Shown here: in pieces, positions 1 through 10,759 of the stretch
How positions within the stretch are numbered: the stretch's first letter is position 1
Layout of the letters: each line of letters begins with the position of its first letter
NCBI RefSeq assembly: GCF_000003605.2
Contig: NW_003154033.1
Span: forward strand, 1-29,583
Length of the DNA stretch: 29,583 bases
Reading direction: 5' to 3'
Source of the DNA: Saccoglossus kowalevskii
Taxonomy: Eukaryota > Hemichordata > Enteropneusta > Harrimaniidae
Notes under the pieces: model-generated
Seen by the model: the letters and a program-made list of their open reading frames with translations, nothing else
Databases searched by the model: none
Told to the model about the DNA's origin: nothing
Position numbers and translations under genes: made by a program

Positions 1-753
1 GTGTATACCATAATATACCACAGTATTTGGGTGGGTGAACTGCGTATACAATGCAGTATCACACTATTTGGGTGGGTGAACTGTGTATACCAAACAGTAT
101 CACAGTATTTGGGTGAATGAACTGCGTATACCATACAATATCACAGTATTTGGGTGGGTGAACTGTGTATACCATACAATATCACAGTATTTGGGTAGAT
201 GAACTGCGTATACCATACAGTATCACAGTATTTGGGTGGGTGAACTGTGTATAAAATGCAATAAGACAGTATTTGGGTGGAGGAACTGTGTAAACCACAC
301 AATATCACAGTATTTGGGTGGGTGAACTGTGTATACCATACAATATCACAGTATTTGCGTGGATGAACTGCGTATACCATAAAATATCACAGTATTTGTG
401 TGGATGAACTATATATACCATAAAATATCACAGTATTTGGGTGGATGAACTGTGTATACCATGCGATATTACAGAATTTTGGTGGGTGAACTGCGTATAC
501 AATGCAGTATCACACTATTTGGGTGGGTGAACTGTGTATACCAAACAGTATCACAGTATTTGGGTGAATGAACTGCGTATACCATACAATATCACAGTAT
601 TTGTGTGGGTGAACTGTGTATACCATACAATATCACAGTATTTGGGTAGATGAACTGCGTATACCATACAGTATCACAGTATTTGGGTGGGTGAACTGCG
701 TATACAATGCAGTATCACACTATTTGGGTGGGTGAACTGTGTATACCAAACAG
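1..753 (+). repeat. Segment X, near-identical to 18,815-19,567
   Basis: The first base of the window onward matches 18,815 onward at a constant offset of 18,814. By eye the only difference is one G/T near 480. Both copies share private variants seen nowhere else: CCATAATATACCAC at 9-22, TATAAAATGCAATAAG near 251, and AACCACACAATATC near 294. The match is lost just after ACCAAACAG, where the later copy gains a base. The left end is set by the window edge, so the true match probably extends further. Confidence 0.85.
146..186 (+). repeat. Reference 41-bp monomer
   Basis: This copy is close to the commonest base at each position and is a convenient reference. It runs from GTATTTGGG at its left end, through GTGAACTGTGTATACC, to CAATATCACA at its right end, and the next copy starts at 187. 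Main variable positions across the array are the GGGTG/GGATG/GTAGATG block, the CTGTG/CTGCG dinucleotide before GTATAC, TATAC versus TAAAC, CCATAC/CCATGC/CCATAA, and AATATCAC/AATAAGAC/AATACCAC/AATATTAC/AGTATCAC. These variants define the position of a monomer within the higher-order units. Confidence 0.9.
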
Positions 754-1739
754 TATCACAGTATTTGGGTGAATGAACTGCGTATACCATGCAATATCAC
801 AGTATTTGGGTGGATGAACTGTGTATACCATGCAATAAGACAGTATTTGGGTGGATGAACTGTGTATACCATACAATATCACAGCATTTGGGTAGATGAA
901 CTGTATATACCATAAAATATCACAGTATGTGGGTGGATGAACTGTATATACCATGCAATATTACAAAATTAGGGTGGATGAACTGTGTATACCATGCAGT
1001 ATTACTGTATTTGGGTCGATGAACTGTGTATACCAATCAATGTTACAGTATTTGGGTGGATGAACTATATATACCATAAAATATCACAGTATTTGGGTGG
1101 ATGAACTGTGTATACCATGCAATGTCACAGTATTTGGGTGGATGAACTGTGTAAACCATGCAGTATCACAGTATCTGGGTGGATGAACTGTGAATACCAT
1201 GCAATATCACAGTAGTTGGGTGGATGAACTGTGTAAACCATAAAATATCACAGTATTTGGGTGGGTGAACTGTGCATACCATACAATATCACATTATTTG
1301 GGTGGGTGAACTGTGTATACCATGCAATAAAACAGTATTTGGATGGATAAACTGCGTATATCATGCAATATCACAGCACTTGGGTGGATGGACAGCGTAT
1401 ACCATGCAATATCACAGTATTTGGGTGTGTGAACTGTGTATACCATACAATATCACAGTATTTGGGTAGATGAACTGCGTATACCATACAATATCACAGT
1501 ATTTGGGTGGATGAGCTGCCTATATCATACAATACCACAGTATTTGGGTAGATGAACTGCGTATACCATACAATATCACAGTATTTGGGTGGGTGAACTG
1601 TGTATACCATACAATACCACAGTATTTGGGTGGGTGAACTGCGTATACAATGCAGTATCACACTATTTGGGTGGGTGAACTGTGTATACCAAACAGTATC
1701 ACAGTATTTGGGTGAATGAACTGCGTATACCATACAATA
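715..1739 (+). repeat. Segment Y, paralogous to about 17,807-18,954
   Basis: The match to 17,807-18,954 begins at an offset of 17,092 and steps to 17,174 and then 17,215, so the later copy has three more monomers. Shared private variants include TTTGGGTCGATG (1017 and 18,109) and GAGCTGCCTATATC (near 1517 and 18,732). The copy here lacks the monomer bearing TACTGTATAATATCAC that is present at 18,454. TGGATGGACAGCG near 1388 is a type B trait. Confidence 0.78.
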
Positions 1740-2475
1740 TCACAGTATTTGGGTGGGTGAACTGTGTATACCATACAATATCACAGTATTTGGGTAGATG
1801 AACTGCGTATACCATACAGTATCACAGTATTTGGGTGGGTGAACTGTGTATACCATGCAATAAGACAGTATTTGGGTGGAGGAACTGTGTAAACCATACA
1901 ATATCACAGTATTTGGGTGGGTGAACTGTGTATACCATACAATATCACAGTATTTGCGTGGATGAACTGCGTATACCATAAAATATCACAGTATTTGGGT
2001 GGATGAGCTCCGTATACCATACACTACCACAGTATTTGGGTGGATGAGCTGCGTATACCATACAATACCACAGTATTTGGGTGGGTGAAGTGCGTATACA
2101 ATGCAGTATCACACTATTTGAGTGGGTGAACTGTGTATACCAAACAGTATCACAGTATTTGGGTGAATGAACTGTGTATACCATGCAATATCACAGTATT
2201 TGGGTGGATGAACTGCGTATACCATGCAATATCACAGTATTTGGGTGGGTGAACTGTGTATACCATGCAATAAGACAGTATTTGGGTGGATGAACTGTGT
2301 ATACCATACAATATCACAGTATTTGGGTAGATGAACTGTATATACCATTAAATATCACAGTATTTGGGAGGATGAACTGTATATACCATGCAATATTACA
2401 AAATTAGGGTGGATGAACTGTGTATACCATGCAGTATTACTGTATTTGGGTTGATGAACTGTGTATACCAATCAA

Positions 2476-3254
2476 TGTTACAGTATTTGGGTGGATGAAC
2501 TATATATACCATAAAATATCACAGTATTTGGGTGGCTGAACTGTGTATACCATGCGATATTACAGACTTTGGGTGGGTGAACTGTGTATACCATACAATA
2601 TCACAGTATTTAGGTAAATGAACTGCGTATACCATACAGTATCACAGTATTTGGGTGGGTGAACTGTGTATACCATGCAATAAGACAGTATTTGGGTGGA
2701 GGAACTGTGTAAACCATACAATATCACAGTATTTGGGTGGGTGAACTGTGTATACCATACAATATCACAGTATTTGCGTGGATGAACTGCGTATACCATA
2801 CAATATCACAGTATTTGGGTGGATGAGCTGCGTATACCATACACTACCACATTATTTGGGTGGATGAGCTGCGTATACCATACAATACCACAGTATTTGG
2901 GTGGGTGAACTGCGTATACAATGCAGTATCACACTATTTGGGTGGGTGAACTGTGTATACCAAACAGTATCACAGTATTTGGGTGAATGAACTGCGTATA
3001 CCATGCAATATCACAGTATTTGGGTGGATGAACTGTGTATACCATGCAATAAGACAGTATTTGGGTGGATGAACTGTGTATACCATACAATATCACAGTA
3101 TTTGGGTAGATGAACTCTATATACCATAAAATATCACAGTATGTGGGTGGATGAACTGTATATACCATGCAATATTACAAAATTAGGGTGGATGAACTGT
3201 GTATACCAAGCAGTATTACTGTATTTGGGTTGATGAACTGTGTATACCAATCAA
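2476..3254 (+). repeat. Type A higher-order repeat, 19 monomers (779 bp), reference copy
   Basis: The unit runs from the TGTTAC of one AATCAATGTTAC landmark to the next. Reading the right-hand variant of each monomer, the order is: TCAATGTTAC, AAAATATCAC, GCGATATTAC, ACAATATCAC (followed by TAGGTAAATG), ACAGTATCAC, GCAATAAGAC (followed by GGAGGAACTGTG and TAAACC), three ACAATATCAC (the second followed by GCGTGGATG, the third by GGATGAGCTGCG), ACACTACCAC, ACAATACCAC, GCAGTATCACAC, AACAGTATCAC (followed by GTGAATGAAC), GCAATATCAC, GCAATAAGAC, ACAATATCAC, AAAATATCAC (followed by GTATGTGGG), GCAATATTAC (followed by AAAATTAGGG) and GCAGTATTAC. That is 19 monomers, in agreement with the 779-bp spacing. 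Confidence 0.88.
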
Positions 3255-3423
3255 TGTTACAGTATTTGGGTGGATGAACTATATATACCATAAAATATCA
3301 CAGTATTTGGGTGGATGAACTGTGTATACCATGCGATATTACAGAATTTGGGTGGGTGAACTGCGTATACAATGCAGTATCACACTATTTGTGTGGGTGA
3401 ACTGTGTATACCAAACAGTATCA

Positions 3424-5186
3424 CAGTATTTGGGTGGATGAACTATATATACCATAAAATATCACAGTATTTGGGTGGCTGAACTGTGTATACCATGCGA
3501 TATTACAGACTTTGGGTGGGTGAACTGTGTATACCATACAATATCACAGTATTTAGGTAAATGAACTGCGTATACCATACAGTATCACAGTATTTGGGTG
3601 GGTGAACTGTGTATACCATGCAATAAGACAGTATTTGGGTGGAGGAACTGTGTAAACCATACAATATCACAGTATTTGGGTGGGTGAACTGTGTATACCA
3701 TACAATATCACAGTATTTGCGTGGATGAACTGCGTATACCATACAATATCACAGTATTTGGGTGGATGAGCTGCGTATACCATACACTACCACAGTATTT
3801 GGGTGGATGAGCTGCGTATACCATACAATACCACAGTATTTGGGTGGGTGAACTGCGTATACAATGCAGTATCACACTATTTGGGTGGGTGAACTGTGTA
3901 TACCAAACAGTATCACAGTATTTGGGTGAATGAACTGCGTATACCATGCAATATCACAGTATTTGGGTGGATGAACTGTGTATACCATGCAATAAGACAG
4001 TATTTGGGTGGATGAACTGTGTATACCATACAATATCACAGTATTTGGGTAGATGAACTGTATATACCATAAAATATCACAGTATGTGGGTGGATGAACT
4101 GTATATACCATGCAATATTACAAAATTAGGGTGGATGAACTGTGTATACCAAGCAGTATTACTGTATTTGGGTTGATGAACTGTGTATACCAATCAATGT
4201 TACAGTATTTGGGTGGATGAACTATATATACCATAAAATATCACAGTATTTGGGTGGATGAACTGTGTATACCATGCGATATTACAGAATTTGGGTGGGT
4301 GAACTGCGTATACAATGCAGTATCACACTATTTGTGTGGGTGAACTGTGTATACCAAACAGTATCACAGTATTTGGGTGAATGAACTGCGTATACCATGA
4401 AATATCACAGTATTTGTGTGGGTGAACTGTGTATACCATGCAATAAGACAGTATTTGGGTGGATGAACTGTGTATACCATACAATATCACAGTATTTGGG
4501 TAGATGAACTGTATATACCATAAAATATCACAGTATTTGGGTGGATGAACTGTATATACCATGCAATATTACAAAAGTAGGGTGGATGAACTGTGTATAC
4601 CATGCAATAAGACAGTATTTGGGTGGAGGAACTGTGTAAACCATACAATATCACAGTATTTGGGTGGGTGAACTGTGTATACCATACAATATCACAGTAT
4701 TTGCGTGGATGAACTGCGTATACCATACAATATCACAGTATTTGGGTGGATGAGCTGCGTATACCATACAATACCACAGTATTTGGGTGGGTGAAGTGCG
4801 TATACAATGCAGTATCACACTATTTGAGTGGGTGAACTGTGTATACCAAACAGTATCACAGTATTTGGGTGAATGAACTGTGTATACCATGCAATATCAC
4901 AGTATTTGGGTGGATGAACTGCGTATACCATGCAATATCACAGTATTTGGGTGGGTGAACTGTGTATACCATGCAATAAGACAGTATTTGGGTGGATGAA
5001 CTGTGTATACCATACAATATCACAGTATTTGGGTAGATGAACTGTATATACCATAAAATATCACAGTATTTGGGAGGATGAACTGTATATACCATGCAAT
5101 ATTACAAAATTAGGGTGGATGAACTGTGTATACCATGCAGTATTACTGTATTTGGGTTGATGAACTGTGTATACCAATCAATGTTA
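3424..5186 (+). repeat. 43-monomer (1763-bp) tandem duplication, copy 1
   Basis: Variant order from 3424 repeats from 5187 at an offset of 1763 bp (43 monomers). From about 4766 the offset is 1804, so copy 2 has one extra monomer. Diagnostic shared traits include GGGTGGCTGAACTG with GCGATATTACAGAC (3475-3515 and 5233-5275), and ACAAAAGTAGGG (about 4571 and 6335), both rare in the array. Confidence 0.8.
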
Positions 5187-5960
5187 CAGTATTTGGGTGG
5201 ATGAACTATATATACCATAAAATATCACAGTATTTGGATGGCTGAACTGTGTATACCATGCGATATTACAGACTTTGGGTGGGTGAACTGTGTATACCAT
5301 ACAATATCACAGTATTTAGGTAAATGAACTGCGTATACCATACAGTATCACAGTATTTGGGTGGGTGAACTGTGTATACCATGCAATAAGACAGTATTTG
5401 GGTGGAGGAACTGTGTAAACCATACAATATCACAGTATTTGGGTGGGTGAACTGTGTATACCATACAATATCACAGTATTTGCGTGGATGAACTGCGTAT
5501 ACCATACAATATCACAGTATTTGGGTGGATGAGCTGCGTATACCATACACTACCACAGTATTTGGGTGGATGAGCTGCGTATACCATACAATACCACAGT
5601 ATTTGGGTGGGTGAACTGCGTATACAATGCAGTATCACACTATTTGGGTGGGTGAACTGTGTATACCAAACAGTATCACAGTATTTGGGTGAATGAACTG
5701 CGTATACCATGCAATATCACAGTATTTGGGTGGATGAACTGTGTATACCATGCAATAAGACAGTATTTGGGTGGATGAACTGTGTATACCATACAATATC
5801 ACAGTATTTGGGTAGATGAACTGTATATACCATAAAATATCACAGTATGTGGGTGGATGAACTGTATATACCATGCAATATTACAAAATTAGGGTGGATA
5901 AACTGTGTATACCATGCAGTATTACTGTATTTGGGTTGATGAACTGTGTATACCAATCAA
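5182..5960 (+). repeat. Type A higher-order repeat, 19 monomers
   Basis: Landmark to landmark is 779 bp, with the same order of monomer variants as the copy at 2476. A private change, TTGGATGGCTG in place of TTGGGTGGCTG, lies near 5233. The unit is the start of the second copy of a larger 43/44-monomer tandem duplication. Confidence 0.83.
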
Positions 5961-6990
5961 TGTTACAGTATTTGGGTGGATGAACTATATATACCATAAA
6001 ATATCACAGTATTTGGGTGGATGAACTGTGTATACCATGCGATATTACAGAATTTGGGTGGGTGAACTGCGTATACAATGCAGTATCACACTATTTGGGT
6101 GGGTGAACTGTGTATACCAAACAGTATCACAGTATTTGGGTGAATGAACTGCGTATACCATGCAATATCACAGTATTTGTGTGGGTGAACTGTGTATACC
6201 ATGCAATAAGACAGTATTTGGGTGGATGAACTGTGTATACCATACAATATCACAGTATTTGGGTAGATGAACTGTATATACCATAAAATATCACAGTATT
6301 TGGGTGGATGAACTGTATATACCATGCAATATTACAAAAGTAGGGTGGATGAACTGTGTATACCATGCAATAAGACAGTATTTGGGTGGAGGAACTGTGT
6401 AAACCATACAATATCACAGTATTTGGGTGGGTGAACTGTGTATACCATACAATATCACAGTATTTGCGTGGATGAACTGCGTATACCATACAATATCACA
6501 GTATTTGGGTGGATGAGTTGCGTATACCATACACTACCACAGTATTTGGGTGGATGAGCTGCGTATACCATACAATACCACAGTATTTGGGTGGGTGAAC
6601 TGCGTATACAATGCAGTATCACACTATTTGGGTGGGTGAACTGTGTATACCAAACAGTATCACAGTATTTGGGTGAATGAACTGTGTATACCATGCACTA
6701 TCACAGTGTTTGGGTGGATGAACTGCGTATACCATGCAATATCACAGTATTTGGGTGGGTGAACTGTATATACCATGCAATAAGACAGTATTTGGGTAGA
6801 TGAACTGTGTATACCATACAATATCACAGTATTTGGGTAGATGAACTGTATATACCATAAAATATCACAGTATTTGGGTGGATGAACTGTATATACCATG
6901 CAATATTACAAAATTAGGGTGGATGAACTGTGTATACCATGCAGTATTACTGTATTTGGGTTGATGAACTGTGTATACCAATCAATGTTA
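5187..6990 (+). repeat. 44-monomer (1804-bp) tandem duplication, copy 2
   Basis: This is the partner of 3424-5186. The extra monomer is the ACACTACCAC/GAGCTGCG monomer present near 6530 and absent at the corresponding place near 4765. The match weakens after about 7080. Confidence 0.78.
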
Positions 6991-7389
6991 CAGTATTTGG
7001 GTGGATGAACTATATATACCATAAAATATCACAGTATTTGGGTGGATGAACTGTGTATACCATGCGATATTACAGAGTTTGGGTGGGTGAACTGTGTATA
7101 CCATACAATATCACAGTATTTGGGTGGATGAACTGCGTATACCATACAGTATCACAGTATTTGGGTGGGTGAACTGTGTATACCATGCAATAAGACAGTA
7201 TTTGGGTGGAGGAACTGTGTAAACCATACACTATCACAGTATTTGGGTGGGTGAACTGTGTATACCATACAATATCACAGTATTTGCGTGGATGAACTGC
7301 GTATACCATACAATATCACAGTATTTGGGTGGATGAGCTGCGTATACCATACACTACCACAGTATTTGGGTGGATGAGCTGCGTATACC
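6160..7389 (+). repeat. 30-monomer (1230-bp) tandem duplication, copy 1
   Basis: The stretch repeats directly at 7390-8619. Landmarks at 6986 and 8216 are exactly 1230 bp apart, and ACAAAAGTAGGG recurs at about 6335 and 7565. By eye the copies differ at only a few bases, for example CAGTGTTTGGG against CAGTATTTGGG (6705/7935), CTGCGTATACC against CTACGTATACC (6724/7954) and AAATTAGGG against AAATCAGGG (near 6914/8144). Confidence 0.87.
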
Positions 7390-8619
7390 ATGCAATATCA
7401 CAGTATTTGTGTGGGTGAACTGTGTATACCATGCAATAAGACAGTATTTGGGTGGATGAACTGTGTATACCATACAATATCACAGTATTTGGGTAGATGA
7501 ACTGTATATACCATAAAATATCACAGTATTTGGGTGGATGAACTGTATATACCATGCAATATTACAAAAGTAGGGTGGATGAACTGTGTATACCATGCAA
7601 TAAGACAGTATTTGGGTGGAGGAACTGTGTAAACCATACAATATCACAGTATTTGGGTGGGTGAACTGTGTATACCATACAATATCACAGTATTTGCGTG
7701 GATGAACTGCGTATACCATACAATATCACAGTATTTGGGTGGATGAGTTGCGTATACCATACACTACCACAGTATTTGGGTGGATGAGCTGCGTATACCA
7801 TACAATACCACAGTATTTGGGTGGGTGAACTGCGTATACAATGCAGTATCACACTATTTGGGTGGGTGAACTGTGTATACCAAACAGTATCACAGTATTT
7901 GGGTGAATGAACTGTGTATACCATGCACTATCACAGTATTTGGGTGGATGAACTACGTATACCATGCAATATCACAGTATTTGGGTGGGTGAACTGTATA
8001 TACCATGCAATAAGACAGTATTTGGGTAGATGAACTGTGTATACCATACAATATCACAGTATTTGGGTAGATGAACTGTATATACCATAAAATATCACAG
8101 TATTTGGGTGGATGAACTGTATATACCATGCAATATTACAAAATCAGGGTGGATGAACTGTGTATACCATGCAGTATTACTGTATTTGGGTTGATGAACT
8201 GTGTATACCAATCAATGTTACAGTATTTGGGTGGATGAACTATATATACCATAAAATATCACAGTATTTGGGTGGATGAACTGTGTATACCATGCGATAT
8301 TACAGAGTTTGGGTGGGTGAACTGTGTATACCATACAATATCACAGTATTTGGGTGGATGAACTGCGTATACCATACAGTATCACAGTATTTGGGTGGGT
8401 GAACTGTGTATACCATGCAATAAGACAGTATTTGGGTGGAGGAACTGTGTAAACCATACACTATCACAGTATTTGGGTGGGTGAACTGTGTATACCATAC
8501 AATATCACAGTATTTGCGTGGATGAACTGCGTATACCATACAATATCACAGTATTTGGGTGGATGAGCTGCGTATACCATACACTACCACAGTATTTGGG
8601 TGGATGAGCTGCGTATACC
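7390..8619 (+). repeat. 30-monomer (1230-bp) tandem duplication, copy 2
   Basis: This copy begins inside a monomer. At 7375-7395 a GAGCTGCGTATACCA left half, normally followed by TACAATACCAC, is joined to TGCAATATCAC, the right half normally found after GAATGAACTGCG. That hybrid monomer marks the crossover point. At the far end (about 8605-8625) the normal GAGCTGCG to ACAATACCAC order returns. Confidence 0.87.
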
Positions 8620-8994
8620 ATACAATACCACAGTATTTGGGTGGGTGAACTGCGTATACAATGCAGTATCACACTATTTGGGTGGGTGAACTGTGTATAC
8701 CAAACAGTATCACAGTATTTGGGTGAATGAACTGCGTATACCATGCAATATCACAGTATTTGGGTGGGTGAACTGTGTATACCATGCAATAAGACAATAT
8801 TTGGGTGGATGAACTGTGTATACCATACAATATCACAGTATTTGGGTAGATGAACTGTATATACCATAAAATATCACAGTATTTGGGTGGATGAACTGTA
8901 TATACCATGCAATATTACAAAATTAGGGTGGATGAACTGTGTATACCATGCAGTATTACTGTATTTGGGTTGATGAACTGTGTATACCAATCAA
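8216..8994 (+). repeat. Type A higher-order repeat, 19 monomers
   Basis: Landmark spacing is 779 bp. It differs from the 2476 copy in having TTGGGTGGATG where most type A copies have TTAGGTAAATG, a trait shared with the unit that begins at 6986, from which it was copied by the 30-monomer tandem duplication. Confidence 0.82.
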
Positions 8995-9199
8995 TGTTAC
9001 AGTATTTGGGTAGATGAACTGTATATACCATAAAATATCACAGTATTTGGGTGGATGAACTGTATATACCATGCAATATTACAAAATTAGGGTGGATGAA
9101 CTGTGTATACCATGCAGTATTACTGTATTTGGGTGGATGAACTGTGTATACCATGCGATATTACAGAATTTGGGCGGATGAAATGTGTATACCATGCAA

Positions 9200-10655
9200 T
9201 ATCACAGAATTTGGGTGGATGAACTGCGTATACCATGCAATATCACAGTATTTGGGTGGGTAAACTGTGTATACCATGCAATAAGACAGTATTTGGGTGG
9301 ATGAACTGTGTATACCATACAATATCACAGTATTTGGGTAGATGAACTGTATATACCAAAAAATATCACAGTATTTGGGTGGATGAACTGTATATACCAT
9401 GCAATATTACAAAATTAGGGTGGATGAACTGTGTATACCATGCAGTATTACTGTATTTGGGTTGATGAACTGTGTATACCAATCAATGTTACAGTATTTG
9501 GGTGGATGAACTATATATACCATGCAATAAGACAGTATTTGGGTGGATGAACTGTGTATACCATGCGATATTACAGAATTTGTGTGGGTGAACTGTGTAT
9601 ACCATACAATATCACAGTATTTAGGTAAATGAACTGCGTATACCATACAGTATCACAGTATTTGGGTGGGTGAACTGTGTATACCATGCAATAAGACAGT
9701 ATTTGGGTGGAGGAACTGTGTAAACCATACAATATCACAGTATTTGGGTGGGTGAACTGTGTATACCATACAATATCACAGTATTTGCGTGGATGAACTG
9801 CGTATACCATACAATATCACAGTATTTGGGTGGATGAGCTGCGTATACCATACACTACTACAGTATTTGGGTGGATGAGCTGCGTATACCATACAATACC
9901 ACAGTATTTGGGTGGGTGAACTGCGTATACAATGCAGTATCACACTATTTGGGTGGGTGAACTGTGTATACCAAACAGTATCACAGTATTTGGGTGAATG
10001 AACTGCGTATACCATGCAATATCACAGTATTTGGGTGGATGAACTGTGTATACCATGCAATAAGACAGTATTTGGGTGGATGAACTGTGTATACCATACA
10101 ATATCACAGTATTTGGGTAGATGAACTGTATATACCATAAAATATCACAGTATGTGGGTGGATGAACTGTATATACCATAAAATATTACAAAATTAGGGT
10201 GGATGAACTGTGTATACCGTGCAGTATTACTGTATTTGGGTTGATGAATTGTGTATACCAATCAATGTTACAGTATTTGGGTGGATGAACTATATATACC
10301 ATAAAATATCACAGTATTTGGGTGGATGAACTGTGTATACCATGCGATATTACAGAATTTGGGTGGGTGAACTGCGTATACAATGCAGTATCACACTATT
10401 TGGGTGGGTGAACTGTGTATACCAAACAGTATCACAGTATTTGGGTGAATGAACTGCGTATACCATACAATATCACAGTATTTGGGTGGGTGAACTGTGT
10501 ATACCATACAATATCACAGTATTTGGGTAGATGAACTGCGTATACCATACAGTATCACAGTATTTGGGTGGGTGAACTGCGTATACAATGCAGTATCACA
10601 CTATTTAAGTGGGTGAACTGTGTATACCAAACAGTATCACAGTATTTGGGTGAAT
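9200..10655 (+). repeat. 1.45-kb segment duplicated at 13,505-14,960
   Basis: The copies lie 4305 bp (105 monomers) apart with no change of register. Shared private traits are TATACCAAAAAATATCAC (9355 and 13,660), ATATATACC followed by GCAATAAGAC, ACCGTGCAGTATTAC, GATGAATTGTG (10,243 and 14,548), and CTATTTAAGTGGG (10,601 and 14,906). The match ends where 14,957 reads GAAGGAACTGCG. Confidence 0.82.
9487..10265 (+). repeat. Type A higher-order repeat, 19 monomers
   Basis: Landmark spacing is 779 bp. Its second monomer carries GCAATAAGAC after ATATATACC instead of the usual AAAATATCAC, and its tenth reads ACACTACTAC. The copy at 13792 has both private traits, so the two are sister copies. Confidence 0.82.
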
Positions 10656-10759
10656 GAACTGCGTATACCATACAATATCACAGTATTTGGGTGGGTGAAC
10701 CGTGTATACCATGCAATAAGACAGTATTTGGGTGGATGAACTGCGTATACCATACAGTA

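Noticed and set aside
146-186. G-quadruplex from GGGTGGG runs
   Set aside because: Each monomer has at most two adjacent G runs and the next are about 30 bases away, so the usual four-run pattern with short loops is not met.
961-985. TTAGGG in AAAATTAGGGTGG, recurring in every higher-order unit, as telomeric repeat
   Set aside because: It is a single hexamer per unit arising from one variant monomer; it never occurs in tandem.
1070-1085. TATA box in GAACTATATATACC
   Set aside because: It is a fixed variant of the GTATAC block in one HOR monomer, repeated over 20 times with no transcription unit next to it.
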